This document shows, in pieces, positions 24,189 to 36,571 of a stretch of 38,782 nucleotides of DNA. The DNA comes from Acidobacteria bacterium RIFCSPLOWO2_12_FULL_67_14b (GTDB lineage Bacteria; Acidobacteriota; Vicinamibacteria; Vicinamibacterales; UBA2999). Position numbers and translations under genes: made by a program. Below the pieces are notes generated by a model. That model worked only from the letters and a program-made list of their open reading frames with translations. It was not told where the DNA came from and did no database searches. Each line of letters opens with the position of its first letter. The stretch's first letter is position 1. The DNA lies in the NCBI GenBank assembly GCA_001768615.1, contig MELE01000014.1, positions 3,644 to 42,425 on the forward strand, written 5' to 3'.

Positions 24189-24953
24189 TTACACCGCCTC
24201 CGCCGGCTCGGGCAGCCGGGCCAGCTCGTCGGCCGCGACGAGGCGGCTGCCGACCGCCCGATCGGCCACGACGAGGCCGTCGCGAAACGACACGATTCGC
24301 GTGCCGTACTCGGCAATGTCCGATTCATGCGTAATCAGCAGCACCGTGATGCCGCGCTCGACATTCAGTCGCTGAAACAATCCCATCACCTCGATGCTGG
24401 TCCGCGAATCCAGGTTGCCGGTTGGTTCGTCGGCGAGAAGGATCGACGGGTTGTTGACGAGTGCCCGCGCGATGGCCACGCGCTGTTGCTGGCCGCCCGA
24501 CAGTTGATTGGGATGGTGCGAGAAGCGGTCGCCGAGACCGACGGCGGCCAGCATCTCCTTGGCCCGGCCATGGCGCTCCGCGGTCTTCATCGTCGACCCG
24601 CCATAGAGCAGCGGCAGTTCGACGTTATCGAGAGCGGAGGTGCGGGACAGCAAGTTGAATCCCTGGAACACGAATCCGATCTTCTTGTTGCGCACCCCCG
24701 CGAGCTCGTTCTTCGACATCTGCGAGACGTCCTGGCCGTCGAGCAGGTACTGACCGGAGGTGGGCCGATCGAGGCAGCCGACGATGTGCATGAAGGTCGA
24801 CTTGCCGGAGCCGGAGGGACCGGTCACGGCCAGGAACTCGCCGTGCGCCACGTCCAGGTTGACGCCACGCAACGCCTTCACCTGATGGTCGCCGACCACG
24901 TAGGTCTTGACCAGGCTCCTGGTCGCGATGACGTTCGGCGCGCTCTCGGTCAC
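24189..24953 (-). CDS. MacB/LolD-type ABC transporter ATPase
   Basis: An ATPase of 254 residues from GTG at 24953. This start is preferred because GAAGGAG lies just upstream and it avoids overlap with the HlyD gene; an ATG at 25022 would add 23 residues. It contains Walker [10 protein letters not shown], the Q-loop at FVFQGFNLL, signature LSGGQQQR, Walker [14 protein letters not shown] and the H-loop ITHE. The order [20 protein letters not shown] is typical of MacB/LolD/FtsE-like ATPases. It powers the adjacent permease; gene spacing is 16 bases from the fusion protein and two from the permease. Confidence 0.92.
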   Translation of the reverse strand: MTESAPNVIATRSLVKTYVVGDHQVKALRGVNLDVAHGEFLAVTGPSGSGKSTFMHIVGCLDRPTSGQYLLDGQDVSQMSKNELAGVRNKKIGFVFQGFNLLSRTSALDNVELPLLYGGSTMKTAERHGRAKEMLAAVGLGDRFSHHPNQLSGGQQQRVAIARALVNNPSILLADEPTGNLDSRTSIEVMGLFQRLNVERGITVLLITHESDIAEYGTRIVSFRDGLVVADRAVGSRLVAADELARLPEPAEAV

Positions 24954-24969
24954 GGCTTCTCCTTCGGGC

Positions 24970-26619
24970 TTACCGCCCGCCACTGCCGCCGCGGCCGCCC
25001 GTTCCGCCAGGGGGGCGTCCACCCGGGCCGCGTCCGCCCGGCATCAGCGGGTTGCCCGAGCCGCCCTGCGTGGGCATGGTCCTCGTCGGCGAGAGGCCGG
25101 TGACTCCGGCCACCACTTCCATGTTCTCCTGCAGTTCCTCCGACAAGAGCGCGGTGTGCGTGCCATCGCTGATGCCGAGGCGGAGGTTGACAGGCTTCAG
25201 TTGGCGATCCATGAACAGCCACGCGCGTCCGCGGGATTCTACCGGCGGCAGCGGCGCGAACAGCGCGTCGATGGTTTGCGCTTGTGGCGCGGTGGCCGCC
25301 TTCGGCGTCCTGGCCGGCGCACTGCGCGTGATCGCTTCGAACGCGCTCGTATCGCTGCCGCGCTCTTTCATGCGGGCAAGAAACTGTTTCTGTTCGTCGG
25401 GCGACATCGTCTTGAATCGCTCGATCATGCGGCCCTGAAAGTCTCCGCCACCACCGCGACCGCCGCGGCCCTCCGCGGCGGCGGGTGCAGCAGGTGCGGC
25501 GGGTGCAGCGGGTGCAGCAGGTGCGGCGGGTGCAACACCTGCGGGTGCGGCAGGTCCGCCGCGGGCGGCGTTGGCAAACGCCGTCATTTCCGGCGGCGGC
25601 GTTTGATTCAGCGCCGCAAACACCTCCGCGGTGGGGCGGAAGCGCAACGCGGCATTGGGGATGCGCAGCGTGTTGGTGCGTTTTGCGATCTCGATCTTGA
25701 CGTTCGCCGTCATGCCCGGCTTGAGCTTGAGCTCGGCATTGGGCACGGTAATGACGGTCCCGTAGGTGGTGACGTTCTGCACGACCACGGGCTGGAGCCG
25801 GACCTGCGAGACGGTGCCCTGGAAGTTGTCGGTCGGGTACGCGTCGACGCGAAACGTGACATGTTGCCCGGGGCGAATGCGGCCGACGTCGGCCTCGTCG
25901 ATGTTGGCGTTGACCTGCATCTCCGTCAGGTCGGCGGCGATCACGAAGAGCGTTGGCGCCTGCATGCTGGCCGCCACGGTCTGGCCCACATCGACGCTCC
26001 GCTGCGTCACGATGCCGTCGATCGGCGCCAGGATGACCGTGTGATCGCGGTTCACCTGGGACTGGTTCACGGACGCTTCAGACTGGGTCACCGCCGCCTG
26101 GACCTGGGTCACGGTGGCCTGCTGCGACGCGACGGCGGCCGTCGCCGAGTCGACCGCGATCTTGGCCGCGTCAAGGTCGCTGGCGGCAATCAGGCTTCTG
26201 GCCGACAACTCGATCGCGCGGGCGTGCTTCTGCCGCGCGTCGGTCAACTGCACGTTCGCGCGATCCAACTCGCTGCGGGCCTTGATGAGGTTCGCGCGGG
26301 CCTGGCTCAAGTTGGCCTGCACCTGCTGGAGCTGCGCGTCGAACAGTGACGGGTCGAGCCTGGCGATGACCTGCCCCTTCTTGACGATGGAATTGAAGTC
26401 GGCGCCGAGCCATTGGATGTTGCCCGACACCTGGCTGCCGACCTGGACCGTCGTGACCGCCTGCAGGGTACCGGTCGCGCCCACCGTGTCGATGATGTCG
26501 CCACGGGTAATCGGCACGGTGTTGACCGCGATCTCCGGGCCGTCGCGGCGCAAGTACCAGGCCCCGGCCCCGGCCGTCACTGCCGCCACCAGCCCGAGGA
26601 CGATGATCGCTCGCTTCAT
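24970..26619 (-). CDS. HlyD/MacA-type membrane fusion protein with extended C-terminus
   Basis: A 549-residue periplasmic adaptor. ATG at 26619 gives a single N-terminal membrane anchor ([20 protein letters not shown]); a longer upstream frame lies within metH. The order is: barrel-sandwich half ([20 protein letters not shown]), long coiled-coil ([20 protein letters not shown] to about residue 200), second half-motif [20 protein letters not shown], then the beta-barrel ([20 protein letters not shown]). It carries an Ala/Pro-repeat linker ([12 protein letters not shown]), a [14 protein letters not shown] helix and a Gly/Arg-rich tail, none of which are normal for MacA. The linker is encoded by a GC-rich tandem repeat near 25485-25555. 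It connects the ABC pump to an outer-membrane channel. Confidence 0.88.
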   Translation of the reverse strand: MKRAIIVLGLVAAVTAGAGAWYLRRDGPEIAVNTVPITRGDIIDTVGATGTLQAVTTVQVGSQVSGNIQWLGADFNSIVKKGQVIARLDPSLFDAQLQQVQANLSQARANLIKARSELDRANVQLTDARQKHARAIELSARSLIAASDLDAAKIAVDSATAAVASQQATVTQVQAAVTQSEASVNQSQVNRDHTVILAPIDGIVTQRSVDVGQTVAASMQAPTLFVIAADLTEMQVNANIDEADVGRIRPGQHVTFRVDAYPTDNFQGTVSQVRLQPVVVQNVTTYGTVITVPNAELKLKPGMTANVKIEIAKRTNTLRIPNAALRFRPTAEVFAALNQTPPPEMTAFANAARGGPAAPAGVAPAAPAAPAAPAAPAAPAAAEGRGGRGGGGDFQGRMIERFKTMSPDEQKQFLARMKERGSDTSAFEAITRSAPARTPKAATAPQAQTIDALFAPLPPVESRGRAWLFMDRQLKPVNLRLGISDGTHTALLSEELQENMEVVAGVTGLSPTRTMPTQGGSGNPLMPGGRGPGGRPPGGTGGRGGSGGR

Positions 26620-26650
26620 AACGCGGTTACGCACACGGCAAGCCCGTCGT

Positions 26651-30417
<3,767 letters not shown>

Positions 30418-30421
<4 letters not shown>

Positions 30422-31368
30422 CGGGTCTTCTTCGGCGGCTTGGTGCCGACCGCCAGGATCACGGTAAATGGATCGTTGGTCCGCCGCGCGCCGAGCGCGA
30501 CGCGAACCTCCTTGAACCCGGCGCGGGTCAGCAGCCCCGCCAGGTGATCGTCGCTGAAGCCGAACCAGCGGTCGCCGAGCTTCTCGCGCACCCAGGTCTC
30601 GTCGTGCGGCCGCAGATCGAGGATCAGCAGGCGGCCCCCCGGCTTCAGGATGCGCGAGGCCTCGGCCAGCGCCGCCGGCGGGTCGGCCGCGTGATGCAGC
30701 GCCTGCGACAGCAGCGCCACATCCATCGTCCCGGTGGGGATCGGCAGCTGTTCGAGCTCGCCCTTCCTCCACGTGATGTTCGAAAGCCGCTTCCGCGCCG
30801 CGAGGGCCTTGGCGCGGGTCAGCACGCCCGGCGATCGATCGACGGCGACGACGTGCCGCGCCCAGCGCGCGGTCTCGACGGTCAGGTAGCCTTCGCCGCA
30901 GCCGAGGTCGGCCACCTCCAGCGGCGGCAGCAGCAGGCCCAGCGCGCGGGACCAGGCGGCCCAGCTGCGGCCCGGCACCAGTTGCCGGCCGTCACGCGTG
31001 TCGGGGCCGACGTGCTCGAAGTTCTCGCGCCGCAGCCGCAGCACTTCCTGCAGGCGCGCCTCGTCGGCCTTCACCGCCGCGGAGTCGGCGGCGGCCTCGA
31101 ACTGCGCCGCGAGCAGCGGCCACAGCGGGCCCTTCCCGTTCGCCCGAACCGCTGGTGACAGCCGATAGAAGGAGTAGGCGCCGTCACGTTCCTCGGCGAC
31201 CAGATCCGCCTCCTTCAACAGGCCGAGGTGCCGCGAGACCCCGGACTGGGCCAAGCCCAGGATCCCCGTGAGCTCCTTGACGTTGAAGCGGTCCTGTTCG
31301 AGCACGCGCAGCAGACGCAGCCGGGCCTCGTCCCCCAGCAGGCGATAGAGCGTCGATGCCGCTTTCAT
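30418..31368 (-). CDS. ArsR-type regulator fused to a SAM methyltransferase
   Basis: A 316-residue two-domain protein. Residues 1-80 are an ArsR/SmtB winged helix ([20 protein letters not shown], then [20 protein letters not shown]). Residues about 110-316 form a class I methyltransferase with motif [17 protein letters not shown], the acidic end of beta-2 in VVAVDRSP, and [20 protein letters not shown]. No ArsR metal-site cysteines are visible in the helix. ATG at 31368 is preferred over the in-frame TTG at 31377. It overlaps metH by four bases (ATGA), so the pair is translationally coupled; this suggests sensing of the methionine/SAM/SAH state. A palindrome touches its start codon. Confidence 0.85.
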
Positions 31369-31384
31369 ATCTATCAATGTAGAT
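31369..31384. promoter_or_regulatory. Candidate ArsR-type operator at the start of the ArsR-methyltransferase gene
   Basis: ATCTA-6 bp-TAGAT lies directly upstream of the start codon (31368), in an AT-rich island within very GC-rich DNA. Position and symmetry fit autoregulation by an ArsR-like dimer controlling the metH run. The arms are short, so this is tentative. Confidence 0.4.
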
Positions 31385-31413
31385 TAATGGATTGATTTTG
31401 GCAACAGCGCGGC

Positions 31414-31447
31414 CCCCGGGGGCGTTTGCGCCAGAACGCTCCCGGGG
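31414..31447. promoter_or_regulatory. Strong GC-rich inverted repeat ahead of the DsbA-like gene
   Basis: CCCCGGGGGCGTT (31414-31426) and AACGCTCCCGGGG (31435-31447) pair with one mismatch across an 8-base loop, 20 bases before the DsbA-like start at 31468. It could be an RNA hairpin in the leader, an operator, or a terminator for unseen leftward transcription. No U-tract follows on the plus strand. Confidence 0.4.
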
Positions 31448-31467
31448 GGCATAATGCCCCTCTTGCT

Positions 31468-32205
31468 ATGACGATGACCACACGCGCCCTCGTGGCGATG
31501 GTCGCGGGCACCCTGGCGCTGGCCGGCAGCGCGTCGGCCCAGACCATCACGACCCAGCAGGCCGACGAGATCCTGAAAGAACTGCGCGCGATCCGGCAGA
31601 GCATCGACCGGCTGCAGCTGCCGCCGCAGGCGCCGCCCCAGCCGCCTCCGCCGCGGGAGAAAGTCCAGATCGCCAACGTCAGCGGCTACATGCTCGGCCG
31701 CCCCGACGCGCCGCTCACGATGGTGGAGTTCACCGACCTCCAGTGCCCCTTCTGCAATCGTTTCGCGACGCAGACCTTCGACCTGTTGAAGAGGGACTAC
31801 ATCGACACGGGCAAGGTCCGCTTCATCTCGCGCGACTACCCGCTGGACTTCCACCCGCAGGCCAAGCCTGCGGCCGTCGCCGCGCGCTGCGCCGGCGACC
31901 AGGGCAAGTTCTGGGAAATGCGCCTCGCGCTGGTCAAGAACGCCGACAAGCTGTCGCCGCCATTCATCACCCAGACGGCGACGGGCCTGAAGCTCGACAT
32001 GAAGCAATTCGGCGCGTGCGCGACCGGCTCGCAATACGATCCGGCGATCCAGAAAGACATTGCCGAAGCGTCGAGCGTCGACGTGTCAGGCACCCCCACG
32101 TTCTTCGTCGGCAAAACCACCGCTCAGGGCTTCGAAGGATTCCGCATCGTCGGCGCGCAGCCATACGCTGTGTTCCAGGCGCGGCTCGACGGGCTCCTGA
32201 AATAA
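31468..32205 (+). CDS. DsbA-family thioredoxin-like periplasmic protein
   Basis: A 245-residue exported protein. The signal peptide ends AGSASAQ, a short coiled-coil helix follows (ADEILKELRAIRQSIDRLQL), then a Pro-rich linker. The thioredoxin domain begins at GRPDAPLTMVEFTDLQCPFC, with redox pair Cys93/Cys96 in CPFC. An inserted helical domain follows, then the cis-Pro loop VSGTPTFFVG. It probably forms or rearranges disulfides in the periplasm (DsbA/DsbG-like or DSBA-oxidoreductase group). Two further Cys (ARCAGDQG and FGACATG) may form a structural disulfide. ATG at 31468 is the likely start; ATG 31474 is possible. It is divergent from the ArsR-methyltransferase gene and followed by the DUF349 gene 56 bases later. 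Confidence 0.85.
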   Translation: MTMTTRALVAMVAGTLALAGSASAQTITTQQADEILKELRAIRQSIDRLQLPPQAPPQPPPPREKVQIANVSGYMLGRPDAPLTMVEFTDLQCPFCNRFATQTFDLLKRDYIDTGKVRFISRDYPLDFHPQAKPAAVAARCAGDQGKFWEMRLALVKNADKLSPPFITQTATGLKLDMKQFGACATGSQYDPAIQKDIAEASSVDVSGTPTFFVGKTTAQGFEGFRIVGAQPYAVFQARLDGLLK

Positions 32206-32261
32206 AGGCAGGAAGGAAAGGCGCCGGCCGGCTCGTACGAGTCGCCGGTGTCTGAACGACC

Positions 32262-35138
32262 ATGGGTATTCTCGACAAGCTCCGTCCGCCGTCCAAGTCC
32301 ACGCATTCCGACCCCAACGTCCGAATCGAAGCGGTGCACGAAACCGACGCCGAAGATACGGCGTCGCTCGGTGCGTTCGCGAAAGACGACCCTGACGCGC
32401 GCGTGCGCCGGGCCGCCGTCGCGCGCATCGGCGATCCCGCCGTGCTGGCCGAGATCGCCCGCAACGAATCCGAAGGCATGGTCCGCGACCATGCGATCGG
32501 ACAGCTCGTCGAGCAGGCGTCGAAGCACGATGACACTGTGGCGGCCGCCGCGGTTGCCGCGCTCGCGTCACTCAACCGCGAGCGCGAGCTCGCGATCGTG
32601 GCCAAGGCGAGCGGGCCCGAGTCGGTCCGCCGCGCCGCCATCGCCGCGATTCGCGACGAGAAGGCGCTCGGCAGCATCGCGCGGCAGGCCGCCGAATCGG
32701 GCGCGCGGCTGCTGGCCGTCGAACGGCTGACGGGCGCGGCTGAAATCGAGGACGTGGCCATGCGGGGCGAACACGCGGATGCCGCGCTCGCGGCCATGGA
32801 TCGGCTGCCCACTCCATCGAGCGACACCTTGACCGCGCTCGGTCAGAAGGCGAGGGCGAAGGCGGTCCAGAAGAAGGCCCGCACCCTGATCAAGGCCTCC
32901 GAGCCGGTGGCGGCGCCGGCCGCGGAGAGCGGCCCGGCCTACAAGGAGGCCGATCAGCAGCGCGCGAAGGAGCTGGTGGCGCGGATGACGGCGTTCGCCG
33001 ACGTCAGCGACTTCACGGCGCTGCGCGAACAGTATGCGGCCGCCCGCGTGGGCTGGGTCGAGCTGCTCGCCGACGCCGATATCGAGCCGGCCCTTGAGAG
33101 CGACTTCGAGCAGGCGTCCGAGGCCGTGCGGTCGCGGCTGGCGGCCGACGAAGCCGCCCGCGCCGACGCGGAGCGCCAGCGCCGCGCGCTCGAACAGGAA
33201 CAGGCCGATCGCGCGGCCGTGTGCGCGGGCGTCGAGTGCGTGTCGGGTGATGGCATCACCGACCGGCTGGCCGAGGCGCGCGCGAGCTGGGAAGGCATGC
33301 CGCCCATGCCCGAGGCGTGGGCCGCGGAGCTCGATCGCCGGTTCCAGGAAGCCTGCCGCGCGGCGGAGAAACGTCACGAGCGCCGTCTGCAGGCGCAGCA
33401 GTCGGCCGAGCGGCTGCCGTCGATCGTGCCGGAAGTCGAAGTGCTGGCCGCGAACCCGTCGTACGCCGACATCCGCAGCCAGTGGTACGCGCTGCGCAAG
33501 CTCTGGCAGTCGATCGCGCGCGATGTCGAGATCGATCCGGAGCTGAGGACCCGCTACGACGCGGCCGCGCAGGTGCTCGAGGGGCACGAGCAGACGTATC
33601 GCGAGGGCAAGGGCCAGCAGCAGGGCGAGAACCTGCATCGGCTGCAGGCGCTCGTGCAGAAGTTCGAGATGCGGGCCGCGGCCGAGCAGCTCACGCTCAA
33701 GCAGACCGATCAGCTGTTGAAGGACGTGAAGATGGCGGTGGGCACGATGGGGCCGCTGCCGACCAAGCAGGATCGCGAAGACCTGATGGTGCGGCTGCAG
33801 GCCGTGCGCACGGCGCTGACGCCGCGCATCCAGGAGCTCCGCGAAGCGGAGGAGTGGAAGCGGTGGGCCAACGTCCAGGTCCAGGAAGAGCTGTGCGCGA
33901 AGATGGAAGCGCTCGTGCCCCAGGCCGAAACCGATTCCGAGAAGGCCTCGAACGAGATGCGGACGCTGCAGGAGCGGTGGAAAGCGGTCGCCGCCGCGCC
34001 GCGCTCGCAGGCCGAGGCCCTGTGGACCCGGTTCAAGACCGCGCAGGAACAGGTCTACGACAAGTGCAAGGACTTCTTCGCGCAGCAGGCGGTCGAGCGC
34101 GTCGAGAACCTGAAGAAGAAGGAAGAGCTCTGCCAGAAAGCGGAAGCCCTCGCCGATTCGACGGATTGGGTGAGGACCGCCGACGCGATGAAGGCGCTGC
34201 AGGCCGAGTGGAAGGCCATCGGCGCCGTGACGCGCGGCAACGAAAAGGCGGTGTGGGAGCGCTTCCGCGCCGCCTGCGACAAGTTCTTCACGCGACGGCA
34301 GGACGACCTCAAGCAGCGCAAGCAGGACTGGACCGAGAACCTCAAGCGCAAGGAAGCGCTGGTCGCCGAGGCGGAGCAGCTGTCGCAGTCCACCGAGTGG
34401 GAACAGGCGGCCTCGCGCATCAAGCGGCTGCAGGTCGATTGGAAGGCCATCGGTCCGGTGAAGAAGAGCAAGTCCGACGCGATCTGGAACCAGTTCCGCG
34501 CGGCCTGCGATTTGTTCTTCGAACGCTTCAAGAACCGCGACCAGGTGGCGCTGTCGGGCAAGATGGCCGACCGCGAAACGACCGTCGCCGAGCTCGAGAG
34601 GCTGGTGCCGCCCCCGGACGCGGCCGACGCGGTGCCACCGGAGGACCTGTACGCGAAGGTGCAAGCCGCCCGCGCCCGTTGGGTGCAGGGGCCGGAGCTG
34701 CCGCGGCACACGCTGGCGCCGCTCGCCGAGCGCGTAAACACGGCGCTCTTCGCGCTCGTCACGCGCTGGCCCGAGGGCTTCAAGGGTACGGACCTCGATC
34801 CGGAGATGACGCGCAGCAAGATGGAGAAGCTCGTCGCCAAGGTCGAGAAGCTGCTGCCCACCGAGAGCGCCGAGCCCGCGCAGAACCTGTCGCCCGCCGA
34901 ACTGCTGGCGCGCCAGTGGCGCGAAGCGCTGGCCGCCAATACGATGGGCGCCGGGTCGGCTCGCCAGGCCGAGGACGCGCGTCAGCGCGCGGCCGAGCAG
35001 GAAGTGCGCAGCGCCCAGGCGGCCTGGGCGCGGCTGGGACCGTTGGCGCCCGACCAGCGCAAGCCGCTGCAGGATCGCTTCGACCGCGCCGTGCGCAAGT
35101 TCTCCGAGATGCGGCGCCGTAGTACCGCAAGAGCGTGA
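32262..35138 (+). CDS. HEAT-repeat and DUF349-repeat protein
   Basis: A 958-residue cytosolic protein with no signal peptide. Residues about 15-200 are short HEAT-like repeats (DPDARVRRAAVARIGDPAVL, GPESVRRAAIAAIRDEKALG). The rest is largely helical and charged. Several DUF349 repeats are recognisable from W-K-A-I/V motifs such as LQERWKAVAAAPRSQAEALW, LQAEWKAIGAVTRGNEKAVW and LQVDWKAIGPVKKSKSDAIW, each followed by a F-x-A/T-A-C/Q-D stretch. DUF349 has no settled role. ATG 32262 has no good ribosome site, but the conserved start MGILDKLRP supports it. It stands alone between the DsbA-like and nitroreductase genes. Confidence 0.82.
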   Translation: MGILDKLRPPSKSTHSDPNVRIEAVHETDAEDTASLGAFAKDDPDARVRRAAVARIGDPAVLAEIARNESEGMVRDHAIGQLVEQASKHDDTVAAAAVAALASLNRERELAIVAKASGPESVRRAAIAAIRDEKALGSIARQAAESGARLLAVERLTGAAEIEDVAMRGEHADAALAAMDRLPTPSSDTLTALGQKARAKAVQKKARTLIKASEPVAAPAAESGPAYKEADQQRAKELVARMTAFADVSDFTALREQYAAARVGWVELLADADIEPALESDFEQASEAVRSRLAADEAARADAERQRRALEQEQADRAAVCAGVECVSGDGITDRLAEARASWEGMPPMPEAWAAELDRRFQEACRAAEKRHERRLQAQQSAERLPSIVPEVEVLAANPSYADIRSQWYALRKLWQSIARDVEIDPELRTRYDAAAQVLEGHEQTYREGKGQQQGENLHRLQALVQKFEMRAAAEQLTLKQTDQLLKDVKMAVGTMGPLPTKQDREDLMVRLQAVRTALTPRIQELREAEEWKRWANVQVQEELCAKMEALVPQAETDSEKASNEMRTLQERWKAVAAAPRSQAEALWTRFKTAQEQVYDKCKDFFAQQAVERVENLKKKEELCQKAEALADSTDWVRTADAMKALQAEWKAIGAVTRGNEKAVWERFRAACDKFFTRRQDDLKQRKQDWTENLKRKEALVAEAEQLSQSTEWEQAASRIKRLQVDWKAIGPVKKSKSDAIWNQFRAACDLFFERFKNRDQVALSGKMADRETTVAELERLVPPPDAADAVPPEDLYAKVQAARARWVQGPELPRHTLAPLAERVNTALFALVTRWPEGFKGTDLDPEMTRSKMEKLVAKVEKLLPTESAEPAQNLSPAELLARQWREALAANTMGAGSARQAEDARQRAAEQEVRSAQAAWARLGPLAPDQRKPLQDRFDRAVRKFSEMRRRSTARA

Positions 35139-35185
35139 GGTCTATTGGCGTCGATCCCGGCCTTCATGATCATCCTGGAGTGGGC

Positions 35186-35197
35186 GGCGCTAGCGCC
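35186..35197. repeat. Perfect 12-bp palindrome before the nitroreductase gene
   Basis: GGCGCTAGCGCC lies in the 86-base gap between the DUF349 gene and the nitroreductase gene. It could be a regulator site or a restriction-type palindrome; no other evidence for function. Confidence 0.3.
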
Positions 35198-35224
35198 ATG
35201 ACACCTGCCATCGAGTTCTGACCC

Positions 35225-35893
35225 ATGCCCGAGCCGACGCTCAGCCCACTGGCCGAATATCAGGAATACTCCGCCGACGTCATGATGCGCCGGGCCGCGG
35301 ATTTCTACGCCGACATCCGCCGCCGCCGGACGGTGCGTCAGTATTCCACGCGGCCGGTCGCGCGCGAGGTGATCGAAGACTGCCTGCGCGCCGCGGGCAC
35401 CGCGCCGAGCGGCGCCAACCTCCAGCCCTGGCATTTCGTCGTCGTGTCGGATCCCGCGATCAAGCGGACCATCCGCGTCGAAGCCGAAAAGGAAGAGCGC
35501 GAGTTCTATCAGCACAAGGCGCCCCAGGAATGGCTCGACGCGCTGGCCCTGCTTGGCACCGACGAGCACAAGCCGTTTCTCGAAGACGCGCCGTACCTGA
35601 TCGCGATCTTCGCGGAAAGCTACGGCGTGCGTCCCGATGGCGGGAAAGTGAAGCACTACTACGTGCAGGAGTCGGTCGGCATCGCGACCGGCCTGTTGAT
35701 CGCCGCGGTGCATCACGCCGGGCTCGTGTCGCTCACGCACACGCCGAGCCCGATGGGGTTTCTGAACCAGATCCTCGGGCGGCCCGCCAACGAGCGGCCC
35801 TTCCTCATTCTCGTGGTCGGCTATCCCGCCGAGAGCGCGACCGTGCCGGCGATCGCCAGGAAGCCGCTCGAGGCGATCGCGACATTCGTGTGA
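35225..35893 (+). CDS. Nitroreductase-family flavoprotein, iodotyrosine deiodinase-like
   Basis: A 222-residue FMN-dependent protein of the nitroreductase superfamily. FMN-binding landmarks are [10 protein letters not shown] (32-41) and [12 protein letters not shown] (60-71), plus the C-terminal [17 protein letters not shown]. Glu91, Tyr95 and Lys116 occur with spacing 4 and 21, the same as the substrate-gripping triad Glu157/Tyr161/Lys182 of human iodotyrosine deiodinase. [14 protein letters not shown] and [14 protein letters not shown] also match bacterial relatives. This places it in the IYD branch, which reductively removes halide from halotyrosines, rather than general nitroreductases. 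There is no strong ribosome site before the ATG. Its neighbours give no further clue to substrate. Confidence 0.85.
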   Translation: MPEPTLSPLAEYQEYSADVMMRRAADFYADIRRRRTVRQYSTRPVAREVIEDCLRAAGTAPSGANLQPWHFVVVSDPAIKRTIRVEAEKEEREFYQHKAPQEWLDALALLGTDEHKPFLEDAPYLIAIFAESYGVRPDGGKVKHYYVQESVGIATGLLIAAVHHAGLVSLTHTPSPMGFLNQILGRPANERPFLILVVGYPAESATVPAIARKPLEAIATFV

Positions 35894-35927
35894 CTGGGTC
35901 CATCGGAGGAGAATCGGGACAGGTCCC

Positions 35928-36527
35928 ATGAAAAACCTCGTCGTGTTGTCCGTGATCGTGTGCTGCGTCTCCGGTCGTCCCGCCTCCGCGCAGACATCTT
36001 CATCATTCCAGGTCGCGGCGCAGGTGGCCGTGGCGCGATCGGGCGAGTTCGAATCGTCCGAATTCGGGTTCGGCGGCCGGCTGGCCTGGACGCCGAATTC
36101 GCTTGTCGGCTTCGAATCCGAAATCACCGTCTACCCGGCGGAGTTCCCCAACGGCTTCGCGTTCAGTGGGTCGAGAATCGAAGGGCTCTTCGGCCTCACG
36201 GCCGGCCCTCGGCTGGGCGGCCTCCGCCCCTTCGCCCGGCTGCGGGCCGGGTTCCTGCACTACAGCGGCAAACCCATTGCGTGCGTGGCGATCTTTCCGC
36301 CGCCGCTCAACTGCCTCCTGGCCGCCGGAGGGAACCGTCCGATCGTCGATCTTGGGGGCGGCGTCGAACTGTTCACCGGCGCCCGGACGTTCATCCGCGC
36401 CGACGCCGGCGATCGGATGGTGAGGTATCCCGGCCCCTCGTTCGTCGGCGGCCTGAGGCGCCGAAGGGACACCGGCTTCTTCGGCCACGATCTTCGTGTG
36501 GCCATCGGAGCCGGTTTCCGATTTTGA
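35928..36527 (+). CDS. Outer-membrane beta-barrel protein (OmpA-like fold)
   Basis: A 199-residue exported protein with signal peptide ending VSGRPASAQ. The mature part has alternating strands, such as FGFGGRLAWTPNSLVGFESE, GLFGLTAGPRLGGLRPFARL, PIVDLGGGVELFTGARTFIR, and a terminal DLRVAIGAGFRF ending in Phe, as in 8-strand outer-membrane barrels. Two Cys (IACVAIF and LNCLLAA) lie in one loop and may form a disulfide. No specific role can be given. It follows the nitroreductase gene by 34 bases and precedes the penicillin-acylase gene by 44 bases. Confidence 0.7.
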   Translation: MKNLVVLSVIVCCVSGRPASAQTSSSFQVAAQVAVARSGEFESSEFGFGGRLAWTPNSLVGFESEITVYPAEFPNGFAFSGSRIEGLFGLTAGPRLGGLRPFARLRAGFLHYSGKPIACVAIFPPPLNCLLAAGGNRPIVDLGGGVELFTGARTFIRADAGDRMVRYPGPSFVGGLRRRRDTGFFGHDLRVAIGAGFRF

Positions 36528-36571
36528 TCTGTGTCATCTGCGCGCCGGCATCTGTGGCACAATTCACGACC

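Noticed and set aside
32568-34709. Long minus-strand frame (713 codons) opposite the DUF349 gene
   Set aside because: Leu/Arg-rich translation without domains; antisense shadow of the repeated coding pattern of the DUF349 gene.
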